From positions 124,001 through 188,000 of the forward strand of contig JAUGWO010000091.1 in the NCBI GenBank assembly GCA_049724395.1: a stretch of DNA of 64,000 nucleotides, written 5' to 3'. This document shows, one piece after another, positions 1 through 12,162 of this stretch. Below the pieces are notes generated by a model. It was not told where the DNA came from, did no database searches, and saw only the letters and a program-made list of their open reading frames with translations. Within the stretch, counting starts at the first letter, position 1; the number at the start of each line of letters is the position of its first letter. This DNA comes from Spongospora subterranea f. sp. subterranea (Eukaryota; Endomyxa: Phytomyxea; Phytomyxea; Plasmodiophorida). The position numbers and the translations under genes were made by a program.

Positions 1-107
1 TTCAGATTTTATCGCATCTGTTTTGAATATCAGCAGCCCCAGTTTTGGCGCCGTATTCAAATGTGGTCTGTGACTGTATCTGGTTTGGTCAAGGTATCCG
101 GTCCGCC

Positions 108-3100
108 ATGACTCGCCGAGGTAACATTGGTGACGCCCAGCAACAAGGTCCAGCGTTATCCACCATCAGTGAGTAATGGGGTTCTCATCATAACGGCTGC
201 GGTGTCCTATACAGAGAGCGGTCATCGGTGACCGATGAGCATTGAAGGCGGCCGTCCTGTTCCACCTCAGCCCGCCGTACTCCGCCGATAATGTTCTTGT
301 TGCCGTTCGGGTGCGATCCGACATCGCAACGGACTCTATCATCGACGTTTCTGGAAACAATTTAGTACTTCACCCTCCCAGAATCAGGTTTGCTGATATG
401 ATAATACAAAATGTTGCTTTTTATCGATTGCTTAGACCAGGCGAGACGCCATGTAAATTTTCTTTCGATCGATGTTATTCTGCTTCGGACGCAGACGGGA
501 ATCCGCACACACAGCAGGGAATATTCGATGATCTAGGCCAAAATGTTCTTGACAACGCGTTTAAAGTCAGTATATTCTATCAGTCATGTTCGTTCATAGG
601 TATTTCGAACAGTTTTTTCTGATATCTATGTAGGGGTACAATGTCACACTTCTGGCTTACGGGCAGGTTCGTCCAATATTGTATGCACTCGACCCAATGA
701 GGTATGTGATTATTGTTTAGACCGGATCAGGAAAATCGTACTGCATGATGGGCAGCCGGTCAGATCCTGGACTAATTCCTCGTATTTCGAAAGACCTGTT
801 CTCCAGAATCCTTATCAACACCATGGAAGATCACAGGGCTAACTTTTACTTGCGAAGCCTCGTATTTTGAAATTTACAATGAAAAAGTCAGAGACTTGTG
901 AGTAAATGGATTTGATTGTGAGAAAACGACTTACCTGTCCCGCTGTCAGGTTAGATCCAAGCAAAATGGAAGGCCAAAACACTACTGGTTTGCTTGTTCG
1001 TGAACATCCTAAGCATGGCCCTTACGTAGAAGATTTGAGCATTATACCAGTAATTCAGGTTAAATTAATCAAGAATCAATTTTTGATCAGTCGATTTAGG
1101 TCCAGTCCTACGAGGATATTGACAACCTGCTAAGACAAGGCAATACTGGTAGAACGGTGGCAGCAACGAGGATGAACGCCGAATCGTCTAGGTCTCATGC
1201 AATATGTAACTTGCTATACAGTCCATTCAAAATTTTTACCCTAACCGATGGTTCTAGTTACAATAATACTGAAACAAAACTTGAACGATAAAAGCACAGG
1301 CTCTGTAAAAGAGAAGATATCGCGCGTTCATTTAGTGGATTTGGCAGGAAGCGAACGCCAAACGAAGACAAAAGCCCATGGTTCACGTCTAAAAGAAGCT
1401 TCAGGTTGCAGCGCTTTTGATTGTTGGCTTGTTTTGACACTCATACGAGTTCGCAGAAATCAATAAGTCCTTAGTAACCCTTGGCCGAGTAATATCTGCT
1501 TTATCGGAAGCGGGACCAATTCGTCGCAATCAAAATTCCTCCCCTCGACAAAACAGCCACATTCCTTTTAGAGATTCTACGTTGACATGGCTTCTGAAGA
1601 ATAGCTTTGGTATTAATGGTAATGCAAGGACAATGCTTCTTTGTACAATAAGTCCACGATCTTCTGATTACGAAGAAACATTGGGGTCTTTGCGTTACGC
1701 AGCCAGAGCAAAACGAATTATTACAACGGCTGTCTGCAACGAAGACGCCAACACCAAACTGATCGATTGTTTGAAAAATGAGATTAAAGGTCAGGAAAAA
1801 GTTGTCAGATACAGATAGGCTGTTTACTATTTGTCCTGACCAATCAGAGTTAAACGCAAGGCTTGGATCTGCAGAAAAAACGAGCTCACAAGAAATCAAT
1901 CAGTTGGCAAGCGAACTCGATCATACTCAGAAGTTGATCAGCACGTTAAATATGTCTTGGGAAGATAAGGTTAAACAAGCAGAAAGTATACGGGTTTATC
2001 GAGAGCAGGTCAGCTGGCCCCTCAAACACGGTTTTCAGCTAACCATCTACAGGCACTTGAGCGAGACGGAATTGCGGTTAAAATGGATTCCAATTCGCCG
2101 TTCTTATGCAATTTGAATGAAGACCCAGGCGTTAGCGAGTGCCTTATATATTATTTGAAAAAAGGCAGTACTCATGTCGGAAGGTCAAAAACACTTCCTC
2201 AGCCCCGAATTTATTTGCACGATCTTTCGATTCCTGAGTTCCTTTGCGTGTTTACAACTGAAGAAGACAACAAAACCACTCTTACTCGGCGAGATGCACG
2301 GTTTAGTGTTTTCATCAATGGCAAAGAGGTATGGGATTTCCAGCACCTTTAAGCAGATCATTGATGTTCGTAGGCCAAGGAAAGTCAGCTACTTCATCAT
2401 GGTGATCGGATTATCTTCGGAAAATCTCTTTCGTTTCGTTATAGCTCCTCAATCAATTCTCTGCAATCAAACCCAGGTCGTTTAGAGACAACAACAAGAG
2501 CAAATACGACTGGGAATTTGCACAAGCCGAGCTGAAAGCGAAGTATATGTTAAAGTAACGACACGCGTGAACTAGTCATAATATTGTTTCCGTTCAGACT
2601 CGATGTTATGATGAACGATCTCCAGAAAGAAAGGGAAGAAGTGTCTATTCTCAGAGCTCGAGCCATGAGTACAGGCGAGGAGTTCACTTCGGTGCTGAAG
2701 CAACTGGAAACGGAGCGACAAGATAGGGCGGAACTGTCGCAAAAGTTACAAAAAGCAGTAAGACATTTTCATGGTCAGCCACAGTATGTTGAGTTTAGTA
2801 GGTCCAAGAAAGTACGAATACCCGAGCGACGTTTGAAGAGGCTAAAAACGGTTTTAACTCGTTGAACCAAAGTCAACAGCTCCAGCTTCTCTCAATCCAA
2901 AAAGAGCTTCAAAAAGAACGGTCAATCCGTGCGGGACTATCTCGAGACATCGACCATTTTCGTAGGCGGAACTCCTGTCCTTCCGTAAGCCATATTGATC
3001 CATGTATTGCGATTCTAATCTTCAAGCTATAGTATTCTCCTTATACGGATCAAGTTCCGGCATTTGTTCGTAATATTCTTCTACAGTCTATATATAATCG

Positions 3101-5768
3101 CCGCAATCTATCAAAGAATTTTGAAAATTATTTGTTCAAGCTCGAACATTGTAATTGCATGGCTCAAGCTCTTGGGCACTGCGTATTCTTCGAACTTCGC
3201 CCTCAAATGAGTTTGTCACCTAAGGGGGTTCTTTTATGCCAGGTATTGATTTTACGCATCCCGTTTCTGAAAGGTTCATTCTCTTATTTATATATTCTTT
3301 CTAGGAATTTGTGTTTCTGCGAAGTGTACTAAACCCTGAGATAATCTTCACTTCCGCCAAGTTTCTCGATTTTTATTATCGTCTGCGTGAATATTACTGT
3401 GATGCGTGCGAAAGACACAACAATCCCGATAAGGTCATTGACCGAACGTGTTTTTCTGACTGATAGTCATATCGAGGTTTGTATAACAGGGAGGAAACCC
3501 GGACCCGGTCGAGTATGTACTTTCCCAATGCTCAGAAAGTTATGAGATTGGGTTCGGTGTAATGCATCAGGTTAAGCATGTACTGTTCACAACACAACTT
3601 GTGACTGGCTCGTCCTCGATATTAGACGGTGATGGCAATCGAATTGCCTGTCTATATTACTCAATGTATCTGGCTTTACTGCTCTTTGCGCACCTTCTCA
3701 ACCCTCTACAGAGCAAAAAGAAACGAGCTCCCGTCGATTGGCCAATCGTATTCAGTATACATCAAGGCAAACAAATATCATCTTTCTCAGTAGACAAATT
3801 TGACAGAGCGAGGTTCTTAGGTAATCGGCGTTGATTTTCTGTCGCCAAGTGCGATTCCTGGGTCGACTGTCCAAGTCTTGCTAGGCGGCTATGGATTAGA
3901 CCTACTGGAATTTAACGACGTTCCTGTAATGTCTCAATGTCTAGGTATGCAGAAGAAACAGTGAAAGTTGCGATAGTCCAATGAGTATTTAAGATTATCG
4001 AGCTCTTGCCGAAGGAGTAAACAACGTCTGGGTTATCGATCGGTACAACGATGAGCTCCTCAAGTTGCCACTGCAAATCCGCATTATGGGTACTCCAGTA
4101 TTCCCTAGACATATGGATGCAGAAAATCCAATGTGGGTCAACGCTCGATGTCGCCATTCGTCTCACAAACGCGTCTCAGTGCTGAAAACGCCTTCTATTG
4201 GAACTGATGGCTCAATTCGGTGAGTTCACTTTCTTACAAATTGTGATATTCTTCTCATACCGAATATAGAGTACCTGGACCTTCGCCTCGCCTTCTTGCC
4301 GCTCAAAAGCGGGTTATCAATGGTAGTGAATTTTGCGGTAATCACAAACCGACCGCATCCGGTGCCAAATCCCGCCAGATGAATGTTCAAGATGTTCAAA
4401 CTCGTCTGCATGTACTAGTGGAGATTCAAGTAAGATCTTCGATAGTGTTCTCCAACTTTGCTGGTATTGAACGTTGAAACAACAGGAATTATCGCCTAGC
4501 ACCGGAGTCTTCGATACTTGCAGCGTGAAAGCTAATTCTGACTATGGTGGTGTTTTCAGGGTTTGCTTAAGTAAACCTAAACGATTCAACGTTCGCATCG
4601 CGCAAACCGATACCCAAGACCTGTCTTTGGAAAGTTGTTCATCGTTAAAGGTGATTTAGGCAATTCGGGTACAATCATAGTTGAGATCTTATTCAATATT
4701 GTTTCCTAGGTTGTTGCAGTTCGCAGCGGATCACTACGAGATACTTCCGGATATGAATGCGATATATCCCAAGAACAGGCCCAAATTCATGACAAGTTTC
4801 TAAGTTTCCGCTGTTTATGGCCAACTGATATGGCGCAACACTCGTACGCTCAGCGTGGGGCTGTCTTTGAACTCGACTTGGAGATTTCAGTATATGTCGA
4901 CTGGCAGCTTATGCCGATCATTCTATCGCACACAGTGGCATGCAAAGTAGGAACTTGTTTTTTGACGCGTGATGACCCCATTTTCTAAGGAGTCTAGGCT
5001 TACGCTCGAATAGGGTTTTTGCGTTCATTCATGAACAACATTAGCAGTCACGGACGACATTGCCATGGTAAATTGGCACAAAAAATGATTTCCTCAGTTT
5101 TGTAATTGTTTTGAAGGGTCTTTTTATGAACTTGCCCCTTCTCCGTTTTGCAAAACTATCGCGGATTTGAGGGAAGCGGCAAACGCATCACGGTCAGAGG
5201 TTGCCTGCAAGCTTCAATTGGAGAAGGTATCATTGTTGATTGAAATGTCAGGTTTCTAACTTCGAAGTAAGATGAAAGGATCCCTGCATGCTATTGGGGA
5301 ATCAAGTCCCTCCGATTCGTTGTTCGCCGCTGTTTTAGAGACCCTTTGTCGTCGAGGTGGAAAAATATCTTCAAAACCTGAAAAACACGTTCTAGCTCAG
5401 GCTTCTGCGATTCGATGTGCTGATGACGTCAGGTAAATTAGTGCACTCATTTTAGAGCACACTTCTAAACATCTGATTTTGCTAGCTGTCCGGAGCGTGC
5501 CGGGTATATATTCTGCCACCAACGAAGAATATTTTCAGTATTGCGATATCCTTTTCTTCACCTCTATCGAGATGCCAACCAGACGGTCGAAGACGAGTTT
5601 ATCGACCTTATAAGCGGTGTTATTCGCACGAATGACGACGCTAAGCTTCCATTTACATTCTCCTTGCAAACCAAGGTAAAGACGTATTCAATCCAGGCGA
5701 GTTGTGACGAGGATTTTCGGAATTGGATTCGGTGTTTTTCTAATTATCTCCCCGTTGTGGATCAATAA
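108..5768 (+). CDS. Kinesin-3 motor, KIF1/UNC-104-like (motor, FHA, C-terminal PH)
   Basis: Plus-end microtubule motor for vesicle transport. Seen: a spliced kinesin motor with [10 protein letters not shown] near the start, the P-loop GQTGSGKS (split by the 667-720 intron), [43 protein letters not shown] and the neck region to about 1790. An FHA domain follows at about 2085-2335 ([21 protein letters not shown]). Coiled-coil exons lie at 2580-2960. A PH domain ends the protein at 5541-5768 ([25 protein letters not shown]). The motor-FHA-PH order is that of KIF1/UNC-104. Start inferred: ATG 108, exon 1 108-172, donor 173, acceptor ending 270, which keeps frame; the conserved exon has no ATG of its own. 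Introns are 48-60 nt. One extra base in the T-run 844-847 breaks the motor frame. The middle third was not fully spliced by eye. Confidence 0.88.
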
Positions 5769-5819
5769 ATCACAGCTGTACATTTATTTGAACACAATCT
5801 AAAACCTTGAAATCGATTT

Positions 5820-6085
5820 CCAATCAACAAACGACGTCGGTCGACAATCCGTGTAACCAGTCAAATAACCGTCGAATGGATTCAATAAAAACATTGCATT
5901 GCCCAATCAACAGAACGGTCGGTCGACACTGAAATTTCCGTCGAATGGATATCGACCTAAACATTGCCCGATCAACTAAGAACTCGGCCGACAATGAATT
6001 CGAATTGGAATCAAAAGCGTGAGAATTTGTACAGTTTTGTGCCCTGAAATGTTGGTCGAGAATGAAAATAACCGTGGAAAATCGG
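5820..6085. repeat. Degenerate tandem array of about 65-80 bp units
   Basis: Three diverged units start near 5823, 5903 and 5968. Each begins with a form of CCAATCAAC followed by CGGTCGACA, and the first two continue into CCGTCGAATGGAT and end with AAACATTG. A further partial copy (CCCAATCAACAACGTCGG) lies at about 6487-6510, beyond the fold-back element, so that element appears to have landed inside the array. No gene is visible between the kinesin stop and the RRM gene. Confidence 0.6.
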
Positions 6086-6087
6086 CT

Positions 6088-6481
6088 AAATGCCTAAAAG
6101 GTGCCGACAATAGGAGTGTGAGCCAAGTATCAAGTTGGTCTTGTTAATATCTCTTTTTCGAAAGAAATGAATAACTCTTCAAGACATCATTACAAATAAA
6201 GGAAATAACTGGTGATATATCGTGAAGAGATAAGAATTTTTGAAATTTTCCTAAACCGTAACTCAAATTCGTGATGTCGTGAAGAGTTGATTCGATTCTT
6301 TAGATATGATCATCAAAACTGAGTGACTTCTACAGTTGCTCTTTGATATTGTTCGCCATGTAGTTTCTATTATTATATAGTACGTCTAAAGTTATAAAAA
6401 TTACCAAGACCAACTTGATACTTGGCTAAGCCGCATTGGTTACTTGGCTCACACTCCTATAGTAGGCACCTTCTAGGCAAT
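6088..6481. mobile_element. Fold-back/MITE-like element with long terminal inverted repeats
   Basis: The left end (TGCCTAAAAGGTGCC then TAGGAGTGTGAGCCAAGTA and TCAAGTTGGTCTTG) is matched in reverse complement by the right end (6405-6481), which also carries an extra segment of about 20 nt holding a second GCCAAGTA. Internally, AACTCTTCAAGACATCAT and GTGATGTCGTGAAGAGTT form a second inverted pair. About 395 bp with no coding capacity. Target-site duplication is not clear. Family unknown; a non-autonomous DNA element is the simplest reading. Confidence 0.6.
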
Positions 6482-6539
6482 CATTGCCCAATCAACAACG
6501 TCGGTCGGTTGCACACTAATGAGATCGTATCGATAGAGC

Positions 6540-6886
6540 GAATGAATCTGGTCGATCGCTCGACAATCGAATCGCTAGAGCGTGGCGAAATGATTGTAGT
6601 TCACATGCCCTGACCCTGGGCCCTTACTACCCCCTGTGTCACGGATACACACGTGACTCAAGACGGACTTACGACCGGACTTTAATCGATCAATTTCGTC
6701 TATTGAAATTGTCCGTCAAGTCTGTATAGTGTGTTACACAGACGGCGATTGCGCATTATATTCGCTCGTCGGTCGGCCATTATCGCATCGCGACTAATCG
6801 GGTATCCTGACCGCCCCCAATCACAATTAGATCGGTAGTAGCGGCTTTGGTCCAGGGCGGGCAGCGATTAGCAATAAATTCCGAAA
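6540..6886 (+). other. Spacer and probable 5' region of the RRM gene
   Basis: No ORF or conserved element recognised. It should hold the promoter and 5' leader of the RNA-binding protein gene that begins at 6887. Confidence 0.3.
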
Positions 6887-8239
6887 ATGACGGGTGTTGA
6901 ACAAGGGTCGTCTGATCAACGGGAAGAGTCGGTAGTGACATCGTTCGACGCCGATCCCGACGTAGATCCGGCGAAGCCAGCAGCAGCTCAGGCTCCGTCC
7001 TCCTCCTCAGAAACCCGGTGCAGGCGACTATTCATCGGCGGGCTGTCGTGGGATACGTCCGATGACAAGTTTAGGCAGTATTTCGAACAGTTTGGGCCTA
7101 TTGAGGAATCCATCATTATGCGAGATAAGATGACAGGACAATCTCGTGGATTCGGATTCGTCACATTTCAGAGCGCCGATCCGGTCCAGATGGTGCTATC
7201 CCAGAGTCTAGAATTAGATGGTCGCCAGATCGATCCCAAACTTGCAGTCAGAAAAGAAGAAATGGATAAACGCAACACGACCGTTCTTCCTCCCCGAGAG
7301 ACGACAGATCGGAAAATCTTCGTCGGATCGATATCGCCTGAAGTCACGCAGGATTCATTCAAGGAATATTTCGAGTCGTTCGGGCCCATCCAGGAGGCGG
7401 TTGTGATGAAAGGATATGGATTCGTAAGGTTTCAGGAGCAGTCGTCGGTCGAAGCCGTATTAAGCCATCCCGAGCACACGATAATGGGCCATAAAGTTGA
7501 GCCGCAAAGAGCAGTTCATCGTCGGGGGAGCGAGCGAAGGCCGGAACGCCGCGATGATTATGGTTATGGAGCCCAACGTGGCCCACAATCGGATAGATAC
7601 GGCAGCCATGGCGGTAGGGGTAATTGGGGACCAAACGAGTATCGCGAACCCCATTACCCTCGTCGCGATCCTTACGATTATCGTCACGATCACGATCGCT
7701 ACGGTCCATACGATAGTAGCCGTACTCCAGGATACGATAGACGTGCTATGTACGAGTCGCGATACGCCCCTGAACCATATGACAGTCGGGCGCCGGCCGG
7801 TTCACCTTACGATCAGTATGCCGATTATGAGCCGCCATATTCATCAGGCCCTTCAACTGGTTAGTGACAGGAACGTTTTCGTTAGCCCATTTTAGATTTT
7901 TGAGGGGGTAGTACTACCCGTTGATTGTAGCATTACTCAGTATGAAACTTTTTGTAATTAGGTCGACACGGATACTACGCCGATAGCTCATATTCGGATT
8001 ACCCGCCGGCCGTTCAACCTCATCGCGGATCCTATGCCACAGCGGAACCGCCCTACGAATACAATGATCGTTCCTATACGGGTAGTGCCGATCCCTACGT
8101 TGGCGCCGAATATGGTCGAGATTCGTATAGCGCGGCACCGAACGAACCGCAGGCAAGGGGCGGGTCGTACCCGCGAGGTGCACCGCCAGCAGGGCAATCT
8201 CGGGCCGGTTCCCGGTACGATCCCTACCCTAGAACGTAG
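6887..8239 (+). CDS. Two-RRM hnRNP A/B-Musashi-DAZAP1-like RNA-binding protein
   Basis: RNA-binding regulator of mRNA processing or translation (family knowledge). RRM1 spans about residues 47-119 with RNP2 LFIGGL and RNP1 RGFGFVTF. RRM2 spans about 142-212 with RNP2 IFVGSI and a shortened RNP1 region, KGYGFVRF, lacking most of the beta2-beta3 loop. The C-terminal half is low-complexity, rich in Arg, Gly, Tyr, Asp and Pro, typical of hnRNPs. The first ORF stops at 7864, but a GT-AG intron 7860-7961 joins PST in frame to a second RGY-rich exon (7962-8239) of the same character. A polyadenylation-like AATAAA lies at about 8273. The first exon is one uninterrupted ORF, so the gene has very few introns compared with its neighbours. 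Confidence 0.9.
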
Positions 8240-8500
8240 ATTTGCAAATAACCACTATGATTTATCATCTACAATAAAACCATTGCACACCTGAAAATGT
8301 GCAGTTGCATGCTTATCAATGTTGAGGAAAGCGATAATAACTGCAGACACATGTTTTTACTCCATTATCGCTTGCGCGCTTAGCACTTTATTATACATCG
8401 CATTCGCTTTCGAACATCGAATTTCATCCCAGATGCGTACAGTTGCCCGAAACCTGAGCATGCCTTAGTTGCTATGTTTTCCGAACGGCGAGCAAGGGGC

Positions 8501-9755
8501 TCAACAGGGGCTCAACACTAACCATGATGCGTATGATTCTCCCGTCACGAACGCATCCTTCATTAGCGTCGTGACCAGTTCACCAAGCTCGTCCATGCAA
8601 AGGTTGTAGATGTCAGCGCACGATTCATCAGGGACAAAAAACAGATCGAGCCCGGACGAGTTTAGGTTGAGACCAAGCAACTCATTGCAGATCGGCGATT
8701 TCTGATCGGGGAAGTATTGCCCATCTAGAGTCATTCGAATGTGTTTGTGCATCCGTCGCCATTCTCTTTCAGAAAACGACTCCATGGGAACTTTGGTGTA
8801 CACGAAAATACACCTGGGATGATGGTAAATATTCGGAAATCCAAGTTGCTGACCGCCTATAACAAAACATGTTTACGAGGGTTTCAATGGCGAACAAACA
8901 ATGTACCAGCAATCTTGAGCATTGACCCAGCAGAGAGAGTACTCAATGTGGAATCGTCACTAAAACGGTCTTGAACAACCAACACGAGGTTCGATACCGA
9001 TAGAATGAGCGACGACAGCTCGATTGTGTGAAAGAGCTCGAGCTGTCCCAGCGATGAATACCCATGGGGGGGCGATATGCCCGAGTTCCATCAAGGACAG
9101 CAAGATGGCGGGAGAGTTGATCGGCTACAAAAAAACGCCATGTGAGAAATACAGCGAGTTTCAGAAATCGGACACTAAATATTGAGCCCACTTGAGAGTC
9201 CAGCAAAATCGACGACGTAGCGCCACGAATAAATAGGGCATCGATCCCCGTTGTCATTGGAGCGCCATTGGCAAGTGAGACGCCGTTGTGGACGAGGAAC
9301 TCGGGTTGATCCGACCTCATGCTTCTCGCGACCTGGGACATAATTCGGGATTTACCAACCGCCTCAGTTCCAATGACACCGCAGACACTGAAATCTGTCG
9401 GTTCGTCACCAATGACCTGCGATAAAACCACGATATGAACGGGAAATCCGCACGATCAAACGGGAATTACGTCGTCGGGATTTCGCAACGGTCTTAGAGC
9501 ATTATCTAGGATTGATATCGGGCCAGATTTGAGGGATTTCGGCTGCAATAACCGGCGAGGTGTTAGAACGGCTGTGGGAGCAACATTCGACAACGGCGGT
9601 CGGGATGTGTCCGTTGGCGCATTCGGTGGTGTGATGGAGGATTTGGAGAGAATACGCCTGACAGGAAGGGGTGGAGTAGGGCTGGTGGCGATCGACGACG
9701 CGCGACGAGTTCCCGATGGGCGCGGAGGTCCGCCGCGGCCGCCGCGATTCGACAT
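8501..9755 (-). CDS. SMG9: SMG9-like nonsense-mediated decay factor
   Basis: SMG9 partners SMG8 and regulates the SMG1 kinase in nonsense-mediated mRNA decay. Seen: an Arg/Pro/Ser-rich N-terminal exon (9755 to about 9474); a 50-nt intron; a P-loop segment, CGVIGTEAVGKSRIMSQ; TTGIDALFI; LLDSQ followed after an intron by PINSPAILLSLMELG, matching the family pattern LDTQPILSPSIL; then LELFHTIELSSLILSVSNLVLVVQD in pieces that match the family VVIVVQD strand; and a C-terminal exon to 8501. A G7 run on the plus strand (9066-9072) breaks the frame by one base between MELG and LGQLELFHTIE. It converges on the RRM gene. The start at 9755 is the first ATG giving the basic disordered tail. Confidence 0.78.
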
Positions 9756-10145
9756 GTGATGTCAATATTGGTGGACGGCCACCGCCATCGTCATCGACTC
9801 GATAACCGTGTCCGATCATCTTCATGTTTCTCGTCAGACGATCAACGAACATCCCCACACGACTTATGTTCAACCGAACATATCTCGTATAAACAGGTAG
9901 TCAACCCATTATCATCCAGGACACGACCAAGACTTCGTTCAGACCCCCCAATTCATCATCAAATTCCTTCTCAAACAAAGCAGTATTTTTTTCTGAACCA
10001 CGGGCCATTGTATTCTACATCGAATATCATGATGTCGCTGAAATCTGTGTTTAGATCGTGGAACATAAAATAAGGAGCTTTGGGCAGTAAAGTCACGACA
10101 TGAATTCACCGTTTTATTTGATGAACGGCATTGTGTGAACCAGTC
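9756..10145. other. Intergenic, nothing recognised
   Basis: Divergent upstream flank of the SMG9-like gene. Several short ORFs overlap in this stretch, but none shows a motif or a plausible splice pattern. Confidence 0.3.
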
Positions 10146-10400
10146 CGCCTTTAGGTGATAGCAGGGGCGAAACGACCAGGTTCCGGACAGCTTTGTTTGG
10201 TCAGACATCTGCTGGCGTGGATCCATCTAACACCCAGCTCAATTGGAGAGTATCTGTTCCTTAACCGTAATGGGGGGATGACGGAATACTCTCCAATTGA
10301 ACTAAGTGTTAGATCGATTCACGCCAGCAGATGTCTGACCAAACAAAGCTCCGAAACCTGGTCGTTCCGCCAAATCATCACCTGCTTGAAGGCTTCGGTC
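10146..10400. repeat. Long imperfect hairpin (about 88-105 nt arms, 32 nt loop)
   Basis: The left arm 10166-10253 and right arm 10286-10371 are reverse complements over nearly their whole length, sharing CAGACATCTGCTGGCGTG, AACGACCAGGTT and CAATTGGAGAGTAT. There is one 3-nt gap and only scattered mismatches. Weaker pairing continues outward (GGTGAT at about 10154 against ATCACC at about 10376). It could be a fold-back MITE or the template of a hairpin RNA. No ORF explains it. Confidence 0.75.
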
Positions 10401-10488
10401 GGGCAGGTAATCTCTTGGCAAATCCAGCTTGCAACAAATCAACAATTCTGATTGACATGACAGAACCAGCAACCGACATTCGACGACG

Positions 10489-10824
10489 ATGCGAATTAAT
10501 GAGACTATTGACGCAATTCAAATTACCAACGAAGCTGTTCCTCTGGCCCCTTGTTTCGTATCCAGCGAAACCCACCAGGAAGAGACGGATCGGAAACAAT
10601 CTGACATTCAGAAACTCGAGCAAGGTAAGAAAGTCGCAGGTTCAAAACTGCAGATTGGGGTATCAGAAATCATCTACGTGTGCGATGAAGCTGCAGCCAT
10701 GGCTGGAGAAATATGGCGCTGTTCTACGGTGGCTTGCCAGGCCAACAAAAGCGCCGCACCCCTGAAGTGCCATGTGCCTATCCAATTGATTGACCGACAC
10801 CAGTTCAGAGGAATCAGATTCTGA
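10489..10824 (+). CDS. Possible exon of an unrecognised gene
   Basis: A 111-residue open frame beginning MRINETIDAIQITNEAV, acidic and polar, with a strong splice donor (GCAAG then GTAAGA) at about 10624 and a possible acceptor about 15 nt later. No domain is recognised and no conserved partner exon was found. It may be a remnant inside the repeat-rich spacer. Listed only because the codon pattern and donor look gene-like. Confidence 0.22.
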   Translation: MRINETIDAIQITNEAVPLAPCFVSSETHQEETDRKQSDIQKLEQGKKVAGSKLQIGVSEIIYVCDEAAAMAGEIWRCSTVACQANKSAAPLKCHVPIQLIDRHQFRGIRF

Positions 10825-11260
10825 GATTCTCCAAAAAGAAAATGAAATGTAATCAAAACAGACCAGATTTGTTCCGACCTTTACGGGGGCAATGCAGAAG
10901 TGTGATTTGGTCCAGGTGCGGTGGATTTGAGACGGACACGTGCTGCTTGCGCTGTACAAAGCGGCCTCTGGAATGTCTGACATCGGTTTCATCTGTACCA
11001 AGCGATTTGAGACCATATGAATAAGAATGGAGCGACAGACCCAATGGTTGAAAACACCGGACATTAACCCCTGATGAAACTCCGTATGATCTATAATATA
11101 GATCATTGGACGGAAACACCTCTCACATACTCAATTTTGCAATTACGCAGCCCATATAAGAAAATAAGTTCAAGAATGGAATAATTCCTATATTTTGGTG
11201 TTTTCAGAATAAATTCTTGGTCATTTTTCACTGCACAGTGAAGTATAGAAGTGTGTCGTT

Positions 11261-12147
11261 TCTCCCTCTGTCCCGCAATATTTGTTAATTTTCGTGGTCT
11301 GACCTTGTCCCATTTTAATTGTTAGGTTTATTGAAAACGTATAAAACGCATTCATTTACATACCTAGTGTCTCCATTTCTCATCTACATGAACATAGTCA
11401 AACATGTCTTGAAATTTCGGGGGATTTGTGTCTGGATTGATCATTGACAATGCGAAAGCGATTCTCTGCAAATTGTTCGGTTCTGTCAGTAATGGCTTAA
11501 TCGCGCTGGAATGTCTTCCCAGTTGCCCTTGCTAAATTTTCTATGCAGCCTGTTTTTCGGCACATCAATAGCAGCAGCAAGGTTCTTATGGTACCTTTCC
11601 GGGATAAAGGAATAGCTTGAATTTTGACATGGTCAATTTCCGTCGCATTTTTTTCGCATCTGCCTTTCCGTTTTAACAAAACATTAGCACAGATCGACCC
11701 ATCGGCAATGGATTTTTGCCCAGCATGCCATATTCTGCTGCCGGTAAGGGGATGGACTCCAAATTGAGCAGCAATCTCAGTGAAAGCACCCTTTACAGGT
11801 TCCCCGTTCCTCGACTTAGATAAAATTGCCTCGTAAATAGCTTGACGCTCATCATCGGTCAAATTGCGAAGTCCTGGCATCGACCTTTCTTGGAGATGTC
11901 GAACGGGAGGATTGGAGATGTAGTTTCGTGGGACCGGGATTCCAAAAGTCAATGTCAAAATTCTGAATTTTCAAATGCCAATATTTCAGCCAAAAATAGA
12001 TTATTTTCAGTAAAAAAACAAGGGGATTGTTCAGTGTACAACGAGCGCAGTATTGGCGACAACGCACTTGGATTAATCCTTGATCTCTCCTTATTCCCAC
12101 TATTTTCCGTGAACCTACGTAACAAATATTGCGGGACAGAGGGAGTA
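11261..12147 (-). mobile_element. Mariner-like element 1, internally deleted, TIRs present
   Basis: The termini CTCCCTCTGTCCCGCAATA (11263 on) and its reverse complement (ending 12145) form inverted repeats of about 25 bp. They resemble the CTCCCTC ends of plant mariner and Stowaway elements; a TA remains on the right side. On the minus strand an ORF (11958-11497) encodes only the N-terminal DNA-binding part of a transposase (LTDDERQAIYEAIL, FGVHPLTGSRIW, KIQAIPLSRKGTIRTL). The catalytic domain is missing and the ORF end drifts out of frame, so this is a deletion derivative. Confidence 0.75.
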
Positions 12148-12162
12148 GATCAGAAGGACAAG

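Noticed and set aside
7168-7895. Long antisense and shifted ORFs across the RRM gene
   Set aside because: Shadows of a well-supported coding frame with biased RGY codons.
9756-10073. ORFs of about 100 codons on both strands beside SMG9
   Set aside because: No motif, no splice signals, and they overlap each other; likely chance.
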